64,000 bases of DNA from Achromobacter pestifer (GTDB taxonomy: Bacteria; Pseudomonadota; Gammaproteobacteria; Burkholderiales; Burkholderiaceae_B), in NCBI RefSeq assembly GCF_013267355.1, contig NZ_CP053985.1:5456001-5520000 (forward strand), given 5' to 3'. Numbering within the stretch: the stretch's first letter is position 1; every line of letters starts with the position of its first letter. Positions 51,150 through 59,244 of this stretch are shown piece by piece. Made by a program: the position numbers and the translations under genes. The notes beneath the pieces were generated by a model. It had not been told where the DNA came from, made no database searches, and was given only the letters and a program-made list of their open reading frames with translations.

Positions 51150-52423
51150 GCGCGTCCGCCGAAAAATTCGATGGCGCGCCGCAGTTCCGGCGCGTTGCGC
51201 GCGTAGTCTTCCAGGCGCTCGCCGTCGCGCATGGCCTGCCAGGCCTGGCGGATGCTGAGCACGCCGGCGGCGGGGCCGTCGGGGTGCGCCAGGATGCCGC
51301 CGCCGGACATGAACAGCAGGTCGTCGCTGCGCACGGCGGCCCAGGTGGCGGGCACGGTGCCGGCCCATTGGCCCGACGAGAACGCGGGCATGACGGGATC
51401 GTCGATCCCGGGGGTCAGCGAAGCCAGACAGTCGCGCGCGGACTCGACGACTTCGGTGTCTTCCTGGGCGAACTTGCCCTGCAGGCCGTGCACGTGCATA
51501 TGGTCCACGCCGGCCAGGCGCCACAGCGTCTGGTAGGCCTGGAAGCCCACGCCCAGCATGGGGTGGCGCGACAGCGCGCCATAGCCGTTGCGGTGGCCGT
51601 GCAGCGCCAGCGGGGTGCCGCGGCGCAGGGTCTGGATGGCCGAGTAGCCGCAATGGTTCAGGCTGGCCATGACGCAGGCGCCGCCTTCGCGTTCGATCAG
51701 GTCGGCGTGGCGGCGCATGGCGTCGGTCTCGTCGCTGATGTTGAACGCCACCATGACCTGCCGCCCGGTGCGTTCGCGGTGCGCGCGCACCACCGCCATG
51801 ACGGCGGCGACGCGTTGCGCCAGCGGCGCGTGGGCAGGGTTGGCGCAGACTTCGTCGTCCTTGATGAAGTCCACGCCCGCGGCGCACAGCTGCGCCGCCA
51901 GATGCGCGGTCTGCTCGGGCGACAGGCCCACGTTGGGCTTGATGATGGTGCCCACCAGCGGACCGCGCGCCACGCCCGTCAATTGCCGCGTGCCGGCGAT
52001 GCCGACGCGCGGCATGTCGAACTGGGCGCGGTAGTTGGCCGGCAGCTCCATGCTTTCCAGGCGCAGCCCGGTGACTTCGCCCAGGTCGTACAGATTGCCG
52101 CCCACCGTGGCGGCCAGCGTCGGCAGGTTGGCGCCGACGTTGGCCACGGGAAAGGCGATGCGCACGCGGGCGCGCCGGTAGCGGCCGGGCATGCCGCCAG
52201 GCTGCCGCGCCAGCCAGGCGTTGGGCAGGCTGGGCGCTGACGCGGATTCCAGGGGCTCGATGGACTCGATGCGCGCCCGGGCGCGGGCGCGCAGCTCGTC
52301 GGTTTCGCCCTGCACCCGGGTGAAGGTGCCGCAGGATTGCTCGCCGGCCATGACCTCCGCGACCTTTGCGGGGTCCAGCGGGGTTTCGATCAGGTAGGTG
52401 GCGGTAAACGATTGGGAATTCAT
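51146..52423 (-). CDS. RuBisCO-like protein (type IV, probable sugar-acid-phosphate decarboxylase/transcarboxylase)
   Basis: 425 residues from the ATG at 52423. RuBisCO large-subunit fold. Equivalent residues seen: GTIIKPNVGL with K162 (K175 of RuBisCO; the second Lys of K-P-K is Asn), the carbamate-lysine motif DFIKDDE (K188, D190, E191), HGHRNGYGA (H277-R278), HMHVHGLQGKF (H312, K317), and SSGQWAG, GGGILAHPDGPAAG for phosphate binding. So the metal site is intact but CO2-fixation residues are partly lost, typical of type IV RuBisCO-like proteins. Overlaps the kinase by ATGA. Likely acts on a phosphorylated branched/keto sugar acid. Confidence 0.9.
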   Translation of the reverse strand: MNSQSFTATYLIETPLDPAKVAEVMAGEQSCGTFTRVQGETDELRARARARIESIEPLESASAPSLPNAWLARQPGGMPGRYRRARVRIAFPVANVGANLPTLAATVGGNLYDLGEVTGLRLESMELPANYRAQFDMPRVGIAGTRQLTGVARGPLVGTIIKPNVGLSPEQTAHLAAQLCAAGVDFIKDDEVCANPAHAPLAQRVAAVMAVVRAHRERTGRQVMVAFNISDETDAMRRHADLIEREGGACVMASLNHCGYSAIQTLRRGTPLALHGHRNGYGALSRHPMLGVGFQAYQTLWRLAGVDHMHVHGLQGKFAQEDTEVVESARDCLASLTPGIDDPVMPAFSSGQWAGTVPATWAAVRSDDLLFMSGGGILAHPDGPAAGVLSIRQAWQAMRDGERLEDYARNAPELRRAIEFFGGRA

Positions 52424-52446
52424 GGCGGCGGTGGCGGGTAAGGGGA

Positions 52447-52986
52447 TCAGATCCGGTTCAGGTCGGGGAAGGGGCGCACGGGGTCCTTGCCGTCCCAATC
52501 CTGGGCGCTGTCTCGGATCAGGTCGAACAGGCGGCCCTTGGGGCCGGCTACTTCGGACAGCTCGATCACGGTGCCGGGGTGGTACTCGGTGTCGAAGTAG
52601 ATGAAGCGGCCTTTCTCGCCCACTTCGCCGCTCATCTTGGGCTTGAAGCCCTGCGCCAGCAGGCGCTCCAGGTCGGCGTCGTAGCTTTCGGTCCAGTAGG
52701 CCACGTGCTGCAGCCCGGTGCGGCCGGCCTGCAGGAAGTCGCGGTACATGGAGGGCACGTCGTTGCGGGTCTGGATCAGCTCGACCTGCACGAAGCCGGA
52801 GTTCGCCAGCGCCACCGAGTTGTGCGGCTCGTGGCTTGCGCCGTCGTACTGGTAGTTGACGATGGGCACGCGCGGGTTGTAGTACCAGGGGCCGACGCCC
52901 AGCGTGGCGCTCCAGTAATCCATGGCGGCTTCGATGTCGTGCACCACATAACCGAGTTGGCGGATTTCGCCCAGGAAACGACTCAT
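52447..52986 (-). CDS. VOC-family (glyoxalase/epimerase-like) protein
   Basis: 179 residues. Two VOC modules: RQLGYVVHDIEAAMDYWSATLGVGPWYY (first) and GLQHVAYWTESYDADLERLLAQGF (second), ending in E-type metal ligand segment TVIELSEVAGPKGRLFDLI. Metal-binding positions His/Glu are consistent with methylmalonyl-CoA-epimerase/Glyoxalase_4-type VOC. In this operon it may epimerise or isomerise the intermediate that feeds the kinase/RuBisCO-like step, or act as an accessory lactonase-like enzyme. 24 nt upstream of the RuBisCO-like gene, same strand. Confidence 0.82.
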   Translation of the reverse strand: MSRFLGEIRQLGYVVHDIEAAMDYWSATLGVGPWYYNPRVPIVNYQYDGASHEPHNSVALANSGFVQVELIQTRNDVPSMYRDFLQAGRTGLQHVAYWTESYDADLERLLAQGFKPKMSGEVGEKGRFIYFDTEYHPGTVIELSEVAGPKGRLFDLIRDSAQDWDGKDPVRPFPDLNRI

Positions 52987-53053
52987 GATGGATTCTTTGC
53001 GGGAAAGGGATTGAGGATGTCGGGAGGGAGCGGCCCCGATGGGGCCGCGGACC

Positions 53054-54934
53054 TCACAGGAAACCGATGGAGAACCAGGGGAAGGCGGCGACGATCACCA
53101 GGCCCACGAGCAGCGCGGCGACGTAGCCCCAGATCGGGCCTATGCCTTCGTTGGGATCGACGCGGCTGATGGCGCAGGCGCCGTAGTAGCCCACGCCGAA
53201 AGGCGGCGCGAACAGGCCTATGCCCATGGCGAAGATCACCACCATGGCGTAGTGCACCTCGTGCACGCCGGCCTGCACCGCGATCGGGAACAGCAGCGGG
53301 CCGAACAGCACGATGGCGGGGATGCCTTCCAGCACGCTGCCCAGGATGATGAAGGCCACGATGGACACGGCCAGAAAGCCGTAGCTGCCGCCGGGCATGC
53401 CCGCCATCAGCTTCGCCAGGTCGCCGGAGAAGCCGGACTGCGTCAGCGCCCAGGCCATGGCCGTGGCGCAACCCACGATCAGCATGATGGCGCCGGACAG
53501 CGAGGCGGTCTCGATCAGCATGGGCTTCAATCTGGCCCAGTCGAAGCGCCGGTAGATCAGCAGGCCGACCACCGCCGAGTACACGATGCCTATGGTCGAG
53601 ACCTCGGTGGCGGTGGCCACGCCTTCGACCACCGCGGCGCGGATCACGAAGGGCAGGGCCACGGCGGGCAGGGCAATGACGAAGAAGCGTCCGATCTCGC
53701 GGGCGCTAAAGCGCTGCGCCAGGCTCAGGTCTTCCTTGCGGTAGCGCCACCACACCACCGAGCACAGGGCCAGGCCCAGCACCACGGCCGGCAGCAGTCC
53801 GCCCGTGAAGAGCGCGGCGATGGACACGCCCGTGACCGAGCCGATGGTGATGAGCACGATCGATGGCGGAATGGTCTCGGTCTGCGCGCCGGTGGCCGAC
53901 AGCAGCGCCACCAGGTCGCCGGGCTTGGCGCCGCGCTTCTGCATTTCCGGGAACAGCACGGGCGCGATGGCCGCCATGTCGGCGATCTTGGAGCCCGATA
54001 TGCCGGACACCAGGTACATGGCGCCGATCAGCACATAGGACAGCCCGCCGCGCACATGTCCCAGCAGGCTGGCCAGGAACTGGATCATGGCGCGCGCCAT
54101 GCCGGTCATCTCGATCAGCGAGCCCAGGAAGATGAACAGCGGCACCGCCAGCAGCATCAGGTGCGACATGCCTTCGTCCAGCCTGCCCACCATCACTACC
54201 ATCGGCGTGTTGGTGGTCAGGGCCAGGTAGGAGAACGTGGCCAGCGCGAAGGAGAACGCGATCGGCACGCCCGAGAACACCGTGGCGGCGACGATGCCCA
54301 CGAAGAAGATCAGCAGGTTCAGCTTGCCCAGCGAGCCGAACAGCGGCTGAGCCACCCAGAACAGCGCGACGACCGCCGCAGCTCCCGCCAGCGCCGCCAG
54401 CATCTGCGGCGCGGTCTGCGTGCGCAAGAGGCGCAGCAGCGCCACCACCGCCATCAGTCCCATGCCCACGGGAATCGCGGCGGCGCGCCAGGCGTTGCTC
54501 AGCTCCAGCGCGGGCGTGATGATGAAGTGTTCTTCATGCGCGTATTCCACGGCGGGCGCCAGGATCAGCGCCAGGAAGGCCAGCGAGGCTGCCAGCGCCA
54601 GCGTTTCCAGCTGGGCGCGGCGCGCGGGGCTGACGTTGTTGACCAGCGCGGTCATCCGCATGTGCTCGCCGCGCCGCAGGGCGACCACCGCGCCCAGCAT
54701 GGACAGCCACAGGAACAGGATGGATGCCAGCTCATCGGACCAGACCAGCGGGCTGTGGAAGGCGTAGCGCGCCACCACCCCCGCGAACAGCACGGCGATC
54801 TCGACCAGCACGATGGCCGCGGCCACGTGTTCGACCACGCTGCCCAGCAGCGCGTCGAGAGCCCCGGCGGCGCGGCGCAAGGGATGTGCGGGCAGCGCCT
54901 GCGGCGCGGCGTGGGGAGCGGACAGGGAGGACAT
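53054..54934 (-). CDS. TRAP transporter fused permease (DctQM)
   Basis: 626 residues. N-terminal DctQ-like four-helix part (about residues 30-165: VEIAVLFAGVVARYAFHSPLVWSDELASILFLWLSMLGAVVALRRGEHMRM), then the DctM 11-helix part (about 205-620: FFVGIVAATVFSGVPIAFSFALATF; GLSYVLIGAMYLVSGISGSKIADMAAIAPVLFPEM; TETIPPSIVLITIGSVTG). Fusion of both subunits is common. Imports a carboxylated substrate using the Na+ gradient with the periplasmic DctP protein encoded upstream. Substrate likely the sugar acid handled by the kinase and RuBisCO-like enzyme. Confidence 0.93.
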   Translation of the reverse strand: MSSLSAPHAAPQALPAHPLRRAAGALDALLGSVVEHVAAAIVLVEIAVLFAGVVARYAFHSPLVWSDELASILFLWLSMLGAVVALRRGEHMRMTALVNNVSPARRAQLETLALAASLAFLALILAPAVEYAHEEHFIITPALELSNAWRAAAIPVGMGLMAVVALLRLLRTQTAPQMLAALAGAAAVVALFWVAQPLFGSLGKLNLLIFFVGIVAATVFSGVPIAFSFALATFSYLALTTNTPMVVMVGRLDEGMSHLMLLAVPLFIFLGSLIEMTGMARAMIQFLASLLGHVRGGLSYVLIGAMYLVSGISGSKIADMAAIAPVLFPEMQKRGAKPGDLVALLSATGAQTETIPPSIVLITIGSVTGVSIAALFTGGLLPAVVLGLALCSVVWWRYRKEDLSLAQRFSAREIGRFFVIALPAVALPFVIRAAVVEGVATATEVSTIGIVYSAVVGLLIYRRFDWARLKPMLIETASLSGAIMLIVGCATAMAWALTQSGFSGDLAKLMAGMPGGSYGFLAVSIVAFIILGSVLEGIPAIVLFGPLLFPIAVQAGVHEVHYAMVVIFAMGIGLFAPPFGVGYYGACAISRVDPNEGIGPIWGYVAALLVGLVIVAAFPWFSIGFL

Positions 54935-54943
54935 GGCGCGCTC

Positions 54944-55963
54944 TCAGGCCAGCTTGCCGACGGCCTGCTCCAGCAGGGTCCAGGCCTCGTTGCCGAAGCG
55001 GCCCTGCCATTCCTTGTAGAAGCCGGCGCTGCGCAACTGTTCGCGGAAGCTGTCGGCCGACGGCTGGTTGAACAGCAGGCCTCGGCCTTCCAGGTCCGAC
55101 TGTACCGAGGCGTTGAGTTTCTTGATGTCTTCGCGCTGGGCCAGGCCGGCTTCGTTGATGCCGCGCGCCACCACTGTCTTCAGGTCCTGCGGCAGGCCTT
55201 CCCACATGCGGCCGTTGGCGATGAACCAGTAGCCGTCCCAGATGTGGTTGGTGAGCGAGCAGTACTTCTGCACTTCGTACAGCTTGGCCACCTGGATGAT
55301 GGGCAGGGGATTTTCCTGCGCGTCCACCACCTTGGTCTGCAGCGAGGAATAGACCTCGCTGAACTGCAGGCTGGCGGGGGCGGCGCCCAGGCCCTTGAAC
55401 ATGGAGATCGGCAGCGAGCTGACCGGCACGCGGATCTTCAGGCCGTCCATGTCGGCGGCGGACTTGACCGGCGCCTTGCTGCTGGTGGTCTGGCGAAAGC
55501 CGTTGTCCCACATTTTCTCGAAGGCATAGAGGCGGCGCTGCGCGATGGCCGCCCGCACATGCGCGCCGAGCGCGCCGTCCATGGCGCTCCAGACCTGGTT
55601 GTAGTCCTTGAAGGCGAAGCCCACCGCGTTGATCGCCGCCACCGGCACCAGGGTCGCGATGACCAGCGCGGACGGCGTGAAGAAGTCGATGCCGCCCGAG
55701 CGCACCTGGGCCAGCATGTCGGTGTCCCCGCCCAACTGGTTGTTCGGGAAGATCTTGATGTTCACGCGGCCGTTGCTTTCCTTGAGGATGCGTTCGGCGG
55801 CTTCCTGGGCGCGGATGTTCAGCGGATGCGTGACCGGCAGATTGTTGCCGTACTTGAGGGTGTAGTCGGCCGCACGGGCGATCAGCGGAAAGCCCGAGGC
55901 GAGGGCGACGGCGGGAACCGCGCAAAGGCGGCGCAGGGCGCTACGGCGTGTCAGCAGCTTCAT
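54944..55963 (-). CDS. TRAP transporter substrate-binding protein DctP
   Basis: 339 residues from the ATG at 55963 (GGAGA 5 nt upstream); a start 4 codons earlier is possible. Signal peptide MKLLTRRSALRRLCAVPAVALASGFPLIARA with an RR pair, so Tat or Sec export. Mature domain shows YGNNLPVTHPLNIRAQEAAERILKESNGRVNIKIFPNNQLGGDTDMLAQVRSGGIDFFTPSAL, VRAAIAQRRLYAFEKMWDNGFRQTTSSKAPVKSAADMDGLKIRVP (ligand Arg) and QLRSAGFYKEWQGRFG. Delivers a sugar acid to DctQM. First gene of the operon; LacI regulator is divergent. Confidence 0.9.
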   Translation of the reverse strand: MKLLTRRSALRRLCAVPAVALASGFPLIARAADYTLKYGNNLPVTHPLNIRAQEAAERILKESNGRVNIKIFPNNQLGGDTDMLAQVRSGGIDFFTPSALVIATLVPVAAINAVGFAFKDYNQVWSAMDGALGAHVRAAIAQRRLYAFEKMWDNGFRQTTSSKAPVKSAADMDGLKIRVPVSSLPISMFKGLGAAPASLQFSEVYSSLQTKVVDAQENPLPIIQVAKLYEVQKYCSLTNHIWDGYWFIANGRMWEGLPQDLKTVVARGINEAGLAQREDIKKLNASVQSDLEGRGLLFNQPSADSFREQLRSAGFYKEWQGRFGNEAWTLLEQAVGKLA

Positions 55964-55985
55964 GCTTGTCTCCATAATCTTGGTT

Positions 55986-56093
55986 ATGATGTTTTTTGAT
56001 GTGCCACAACAGCGCCATTACCATGCGGCAGAATGGACAATAGTGAATCGGCGCTAACATCGTCAAACCGGTTTAATGATGGATTTTGATGTG
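55986..56093. repeat. Direct repeat of 18 nt flanking the divergent promoter
   Basis: ATGATGTTTTTTGATGTG (55986-56003) and ATGATGGATTTTGATGTG (56076-56093) match at 16 of 18 positions, 90 nt apart. The second copy contains the LacI-type start codon. Could be regulator half-sites or a small duplication. Confidence 0.55.
56065..56074. promoter_or_regulatory. LacI-type operator
   Basis: AAACCGGTTT is a perfect 10-bp palindrome centred on CG, the usual LacI-family core, set directly before the regulator start codon and about 100 nt from the dctP start. Suggests autoregulation and control of the TRAP operon. Confidence 0.6.
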
Positions 56094-57137
56094 AATCGAA
56101 CGCCTCCCGAACGCAAGCTGGCGCGCCTGGTCGATGTGGCGGAACGCGCTGGAGTGTCCACCGCCACGGCCGACCGGGTCCTGAACCGCAGGCCCGGCGT
56201 GCGCGCCAGCACCGCCCAGAAAGTCTTCAAGGCGGCCATCGAGCTGGACTATCTGCCGGAACAGGAGGTCCGCGCGGCCGCGACGCCCGAACCCCTGCGG
56301 CTGGTGTTCCTGCTGCCGCGCGGCAGCAACCGCTACCTGCGCATGCTGGGCGATACCGTCAGCTATGCGCAGGAGCACTTCGGGCCGCTCAACGCCAGGT
56401 GCCAGGTCGAGTACGTGGAGAGCTTCAATCCGGACGCGCTCGCGCAGGCCCTGGCCAAACACGGCAAGCGCGCCGACGGCATCGCGTTCATGGCGCTGGA
56501 GCACCCGGCGGTGCGCGAGGCCGTCAACCTGCTGGCGCAGCAAGGCGTGCCTGCGGTGACGCTGATTTCCGACCTGGCCAATAGCGCCCGCGTGGCCTAT
56601 GTAGGCCTGGACAACCGCGCCGCCGGCCGCACCGCGGGCTACCTGATAGCCCGCTTCATCGGCTCTCGCGCGGCGCATGTGGCGCTGATCGCCGGATCGC
56701 GCCACTACCGCGCCCACGAAGAGCGCGAAGGCGGCTTCCTGCAGCTGTACGCCGAACAGTTCCAGGCCATGCAGGTGGTGGACTTGCGCGAAGGCTACGA
56801 CGATGCCCAGCGCAACTACGAGCAGACCCGCCAACTGCTGGAGCAGTATCCCCAGCTCGCCGGCATCTACAACATCGGCGGTGCCTCCGACGGCGTGGCG
56901 CGCGCATTGAAGGAAGCGGGGCAGCAGCACCGGGTCGTCTTCATCGGCCACGGCCTCACGCCCGACACCCGCGCGCTGCTGATCGACGGCACCATGGACG
57001 CGGTCATCACGCAAAGCCCGATGGAAGCGCTGATGAGCTGCGTGCGCATCTTCTGCAATCTGCGCGACAAGCGCAGCCCGATGAACGGCGTGGAGCTGGC
57101 GCGCAGCCAGGTGATCTTCCGGGAAAACCTGCCCTAG
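56076..57137 (+). CDS. LacI-family transcriptional regulator
   Basis: 353 residues. N-terminal HTH and hinge: LVDVAERAGVSTATADRVLNRRPGVRASTAQKVFKAAIELDYLP (T-A-D-R-V-L-N variant of S-x-x-T-V-S-R-V-L-N). Periplasmic-binding-protein-like effector domain: LRLVFLLPRGSNRYLRMLG, VAYVGLDNRAAGRTAGYLIARFIG, HVALIAGSRHYRAHEERE, HRVVFIGHGLTPDTRALLIDGTMDAVITQSPMEAL. Controls the divergent TRAP/RuBisCO-like operon in response to a sugar-acid-type effector. Two overlapping ATGs; no strong ribosome site, and the operator palindrome abuts the start codon, so the mRNA leader is very short or leaderless. Confidence 0.9.
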   Translation: MMDFDVNRTPPERKLARLVDVAERAGVSTATADRVLNRRPGVRASTAQKVFKAAIELDYLPEQEVRAAATPEPLRLVFLLPRGSNRYLRMLGDTVSYAQEHFGPLNARCQVEYVESFNPDALAQALAKHGKRADGIAFMALEHPAVREAVNLLAQQGVPAVTLISDLANSARVAYVGLDNRAAGRTAGYLIARFIGSRAAHVALIAGSRHYRAHEEREGGFLQLYAEQFQAMQVVDLREGYDDAQRNYEQTRQLLEQYPQLAGIYNIGGASDGVARALKEAGQQHRVVFIGHGLTPDTRALLIDGTMDAVITQSPMEALMSCVRIFCNLRDKRSPMNGVELARSQVIFRENLP

Positions 57138-57165
57138 GCGGAAAAGTCGGGAGTAACCCTGACTG

Positions 57166-57200
57166 CGGGGGCGTTATGCAAACTATGCATGAGGCCCCCG
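57166..57200. other. Nested inverted repeat between LacI and LysR genes
   Basis: Outer arms CGGGGGC/GCCCCCG (perfect 7 bp) enclose inner arms ATGCA/TGCAT (perfect 5 bp) around AACTA. It can act as a bidirectional terminator hairpin or a LysR-type operator; it lies 51 nt before the LysR start. Confidence 0.45.
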
Positions 57201-57251
57201 GGCGCGGTCCCTATACTGCCTCGCATTCAGTCTGACGGCGCGGCGGTTGCG

Positions 57252-58151
57252 ATGGATCTACGTTGGTTCCAGGATTTTCTGACTTTGGCGGAATGCGGGC
57301 AGTTCACCACGGCGGCCGAACTGCGGCATGTGTCGCAGTCGGCGTTCAGCCGGCGCATCCAGTCCCTGGAAACCTGGGCGGGCGCCGCGCTGATCGACCG
57401 GGGCTGCTTTCCCTTGCGGTTGACGGCGGCGGGCGAGCAGTTCCGTTCCAACGCCGCCGAGATCGTGCGCAAGGTGGTGGATGCGCGCGGCGAGGCCGGC
57501 GTCACCGGCCATGACGGCGCGGTCCTCAGAGTCGCCATGCCGCATTGCCTGGCAACCTCGCACTTTCCGAGCTGGTGCGTCCGCTGGAAGGAAGAGAGCG
57601 GCGTCGAGTCGTTGCGCCTGCATGTGGGCAATGTGCACGATTCGGTCGAGTGGCTGGCGGCCGGCGTGGTGGACCTGCTGGTGTGCTTTCGCCACGCCGC
57701 CGAAGACATACAGCTGGACCCGCAAGCCTATATGCGGACCGGCATGGAGCCCGACTTCCTGCGCTTGTTCCGCCCCGCCGCCATGCCGGTGGACGAGACG
57801 GCGCTGTACGCCGCCGATTCCCAGGCGCGCTATCCCTATGTGTCGCATGCCCAGGGCGCCTACTTCCGGCGCCTGGTCGATATGTCTTGCGGCGACCTGC
57901 TGCAGCGCCCGGTCCTGCAGCGCGTCTGCGAAACCGATTTCGTCGATGGCGCCCGCACGCTGGTCAGCGCCGGCGTCGGGCTGGCGTGGCTGCCGGAGTC
58001 CAGCGCCCGGGTGTCGGTGGATGCCGGGCAGATCGTCGCGATCAAGGACAGGCGCTGCGCCATTCCGATGCAGATCTGCATGTATGCGCGCCGCCAGGGG
58101 CCGGCCCAGGAGCCGGTGGAGCGCGTGTTCAACCTCTATACCCAACGTTGA
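57252..58151 (+). CDS. LysR-family regulator (HypT-like)
   Basis: 299 residues from the ATG at 57252; longer reading from 57189 adds a proline-rich leader without a ribosome site. HTH at residues 1-60 (MDLRWFQDFLTLAECGQFTTAAELRHVSQSAFSRRIQSLETWAGAALIDRG). The effector domain (LRVAMPHCLATSHFPSWCVRWKEESGVESLRLHVGNVHDSVEWLAAGVVDLLVCF) resembles the HypT/YjiE branch. It precedes, on the same strand, the amino-acid ABC importer and the transaminase, which it may activate. Oxidant sensing as in HypT is not supported by any visible evidence here. Confidence 0.88.
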   Translation: MDLRWFQDFLTLAECGQFTTAAELRHVSQSAFSRRIQSLETWAGAALIDRGCFPLRLTAAGEQFRSNAAEIVRKVVDARGEAGVTGHDGAVLRVAMPHCLATSHFPSWCVRWKEESGVESLRLHVGNVHDSVEWLAAGVVDLLVCFRHAAEDIQLDPQAYMRTGMEPDFLRLFRPAAMPVDETALYAADSQARYPYVSHAQGAYFRRLVDMSCGDLLQRPVLQRVCETDFVDGARTLVSAGVGLAWLPESSARVSVDAGQIVAIKDRRCAIPMQICMYARRQGPAQEPVERVFNLYTQR

Positions 58152-58253
58152 CTGGGTCGCGTCCGCGCCTCCCGCCATGGCCGGGAGACGGGCGCGCTCG
58201 GCCGCGAGTCCTGTGCAGCACCCCATCAGTACATGAATCCCAAGGAGAAAAGC

Positions 58254-59162
58254 ATGGCACTTTCCAGCAAGGCATTGATCGCGGCATTGACGATTGCGAT
58301 GGCGGGCCCCGCCGCGGCCCAGCAACTGGACGGCACGCTGAAGAAGGTCGCGGACACCGGCGCGATCACCATCGGCCATCGCGAGACCTCGATCCCGTTT
58401 TCCTACTATGACGGCAACCAGAAGCCCGTCGGCTACTCCATCGACATCTGCGAGCGCATCGTCAGTGCGGTGCAGGCCCGTCTGAAGCGCAGCGACATCC
58501 AGGTGAAATACCTGCCCGTCACCTCGGCCACGCGCATTCCGTTGATGGGCAACGGCACCATAGACCTGGAATGCGCCTCGACTTCCAACACCCTGGACCG
58601 CCAGCAGCAGGTGGCGTTCTCGGTCACGACCTTCGTCACCGGCAATCGGTTCCTCAGCCAGAAGTCTTCCAAGTTGCGCAGCGTCGATGATCTGAAGGGC
58701 AAGGTCGTGGCCTCGACCTCCGGGACCGCGAACATCCGTCAGATCAACGAGCTGAACGAAAAGCGCGGGCTGGGCATGAGAATCGTGCCCGTGAAGGAGC
58801 ACGCGGAAGGCTTTCTGATGGTCGAGACCGGCCGCGCCGCCGCCTTCGTCATGGACGACATCCTGCTGTACGGCCTGATCGCCAACGCCAAGCAGCCGGA
58901 CCGCTACGAGGTGTCCGACGAGTCGCTGTCGATCGAACCCTACGCCATCATGCTGCGCCGCGACGATCCGCAGTTCAAGGCGCTGGTGGACGACACCATC
59001 AAGGCTCTCTATGCCGGCGGCGAGTTCCAGGCTCTGTATGACCGCTGGTACCGCAGCCCGCTGCCGCCCAAGGGCATCAACCTGAACGTGGCGATGAGCG
59101 AGGCGCTCAAGCGCGTGGTCGCCGCGCCCACCGATTCGGGCGATCCCGCCGCCTACCGCTAG
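58254..59162 (+). CDS. Amino-acid ABC transporter periplasmic binding protein (GltI/GltB-type)
   Basis: 302 residues from the ATG at 58254 (AAGGAGA 6 nt upstream). Signal peptide MALSSKALIAALTIAMAGPAAAQQ. Type-2 binding fold: GTLKKVADTGAITIGHRETSIPFSYYDGNQKPVGYSIDICERIV (glutamate/aspartate group), GNGTIDLECASTSNTLDRQQQVAFSV, VASTSGTANIRQIN, LMVETGRAAAFVMDDILLYGL. The S-I-P-F-S-Y-Y pattern is that of GltI. Binds glutamate, aspartate or a related (possibly D-) amino acid and feeds the two permeases downstream. Confidence 0.92.
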   Translation: MALSSKALIAALTIAMAGPAAAQQLDGTLKKVADTGAITIGHRETSIPFSYYDGNQKPVGYSIDICERIVSAVQARLKRSDIQVKYLPVTSATRIPLMGNGTIDLECASTSNTLDRQQQVAFSVTTFVTGNRFLSQKSSKLRSVDDLKGKVVASTSGTANIRQINELNEKRGLGMRIVPVKEHAEGFLMVETGRAAAFVMDDILLYGLIANAKQPDRYEVSDESLSIEPYAIMLRRDDPQFKALVDDTIKALYAGGEFQALYDRWYRSPLPPKGINLNVAMSEALKRVVAAPTDSGDPAAYR

Positions 59163-59244
59163 GCGCCGTACCTGACGTAATACGCCGATGCGCGGCCCCG
59201 GCCCCGGGGCCGGGACCCCGCGCGGCCTGATCATCGAGAAAAGC

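Noticed and set aside
53039..55999. A 986-codon open frame on the plus strand opposite the TRAP genes
   Set aside because: Antisense shadow of the DctQM and DctP genes caused by high GC at third positions; composition is Gln/His/Arg/Gly-rich and resembles no protein.
57252..58151. Naming the LysR gene hypT
   Set aside because: Similarity is at the subfamily level only; nothing supports hypochlorite sensing here.
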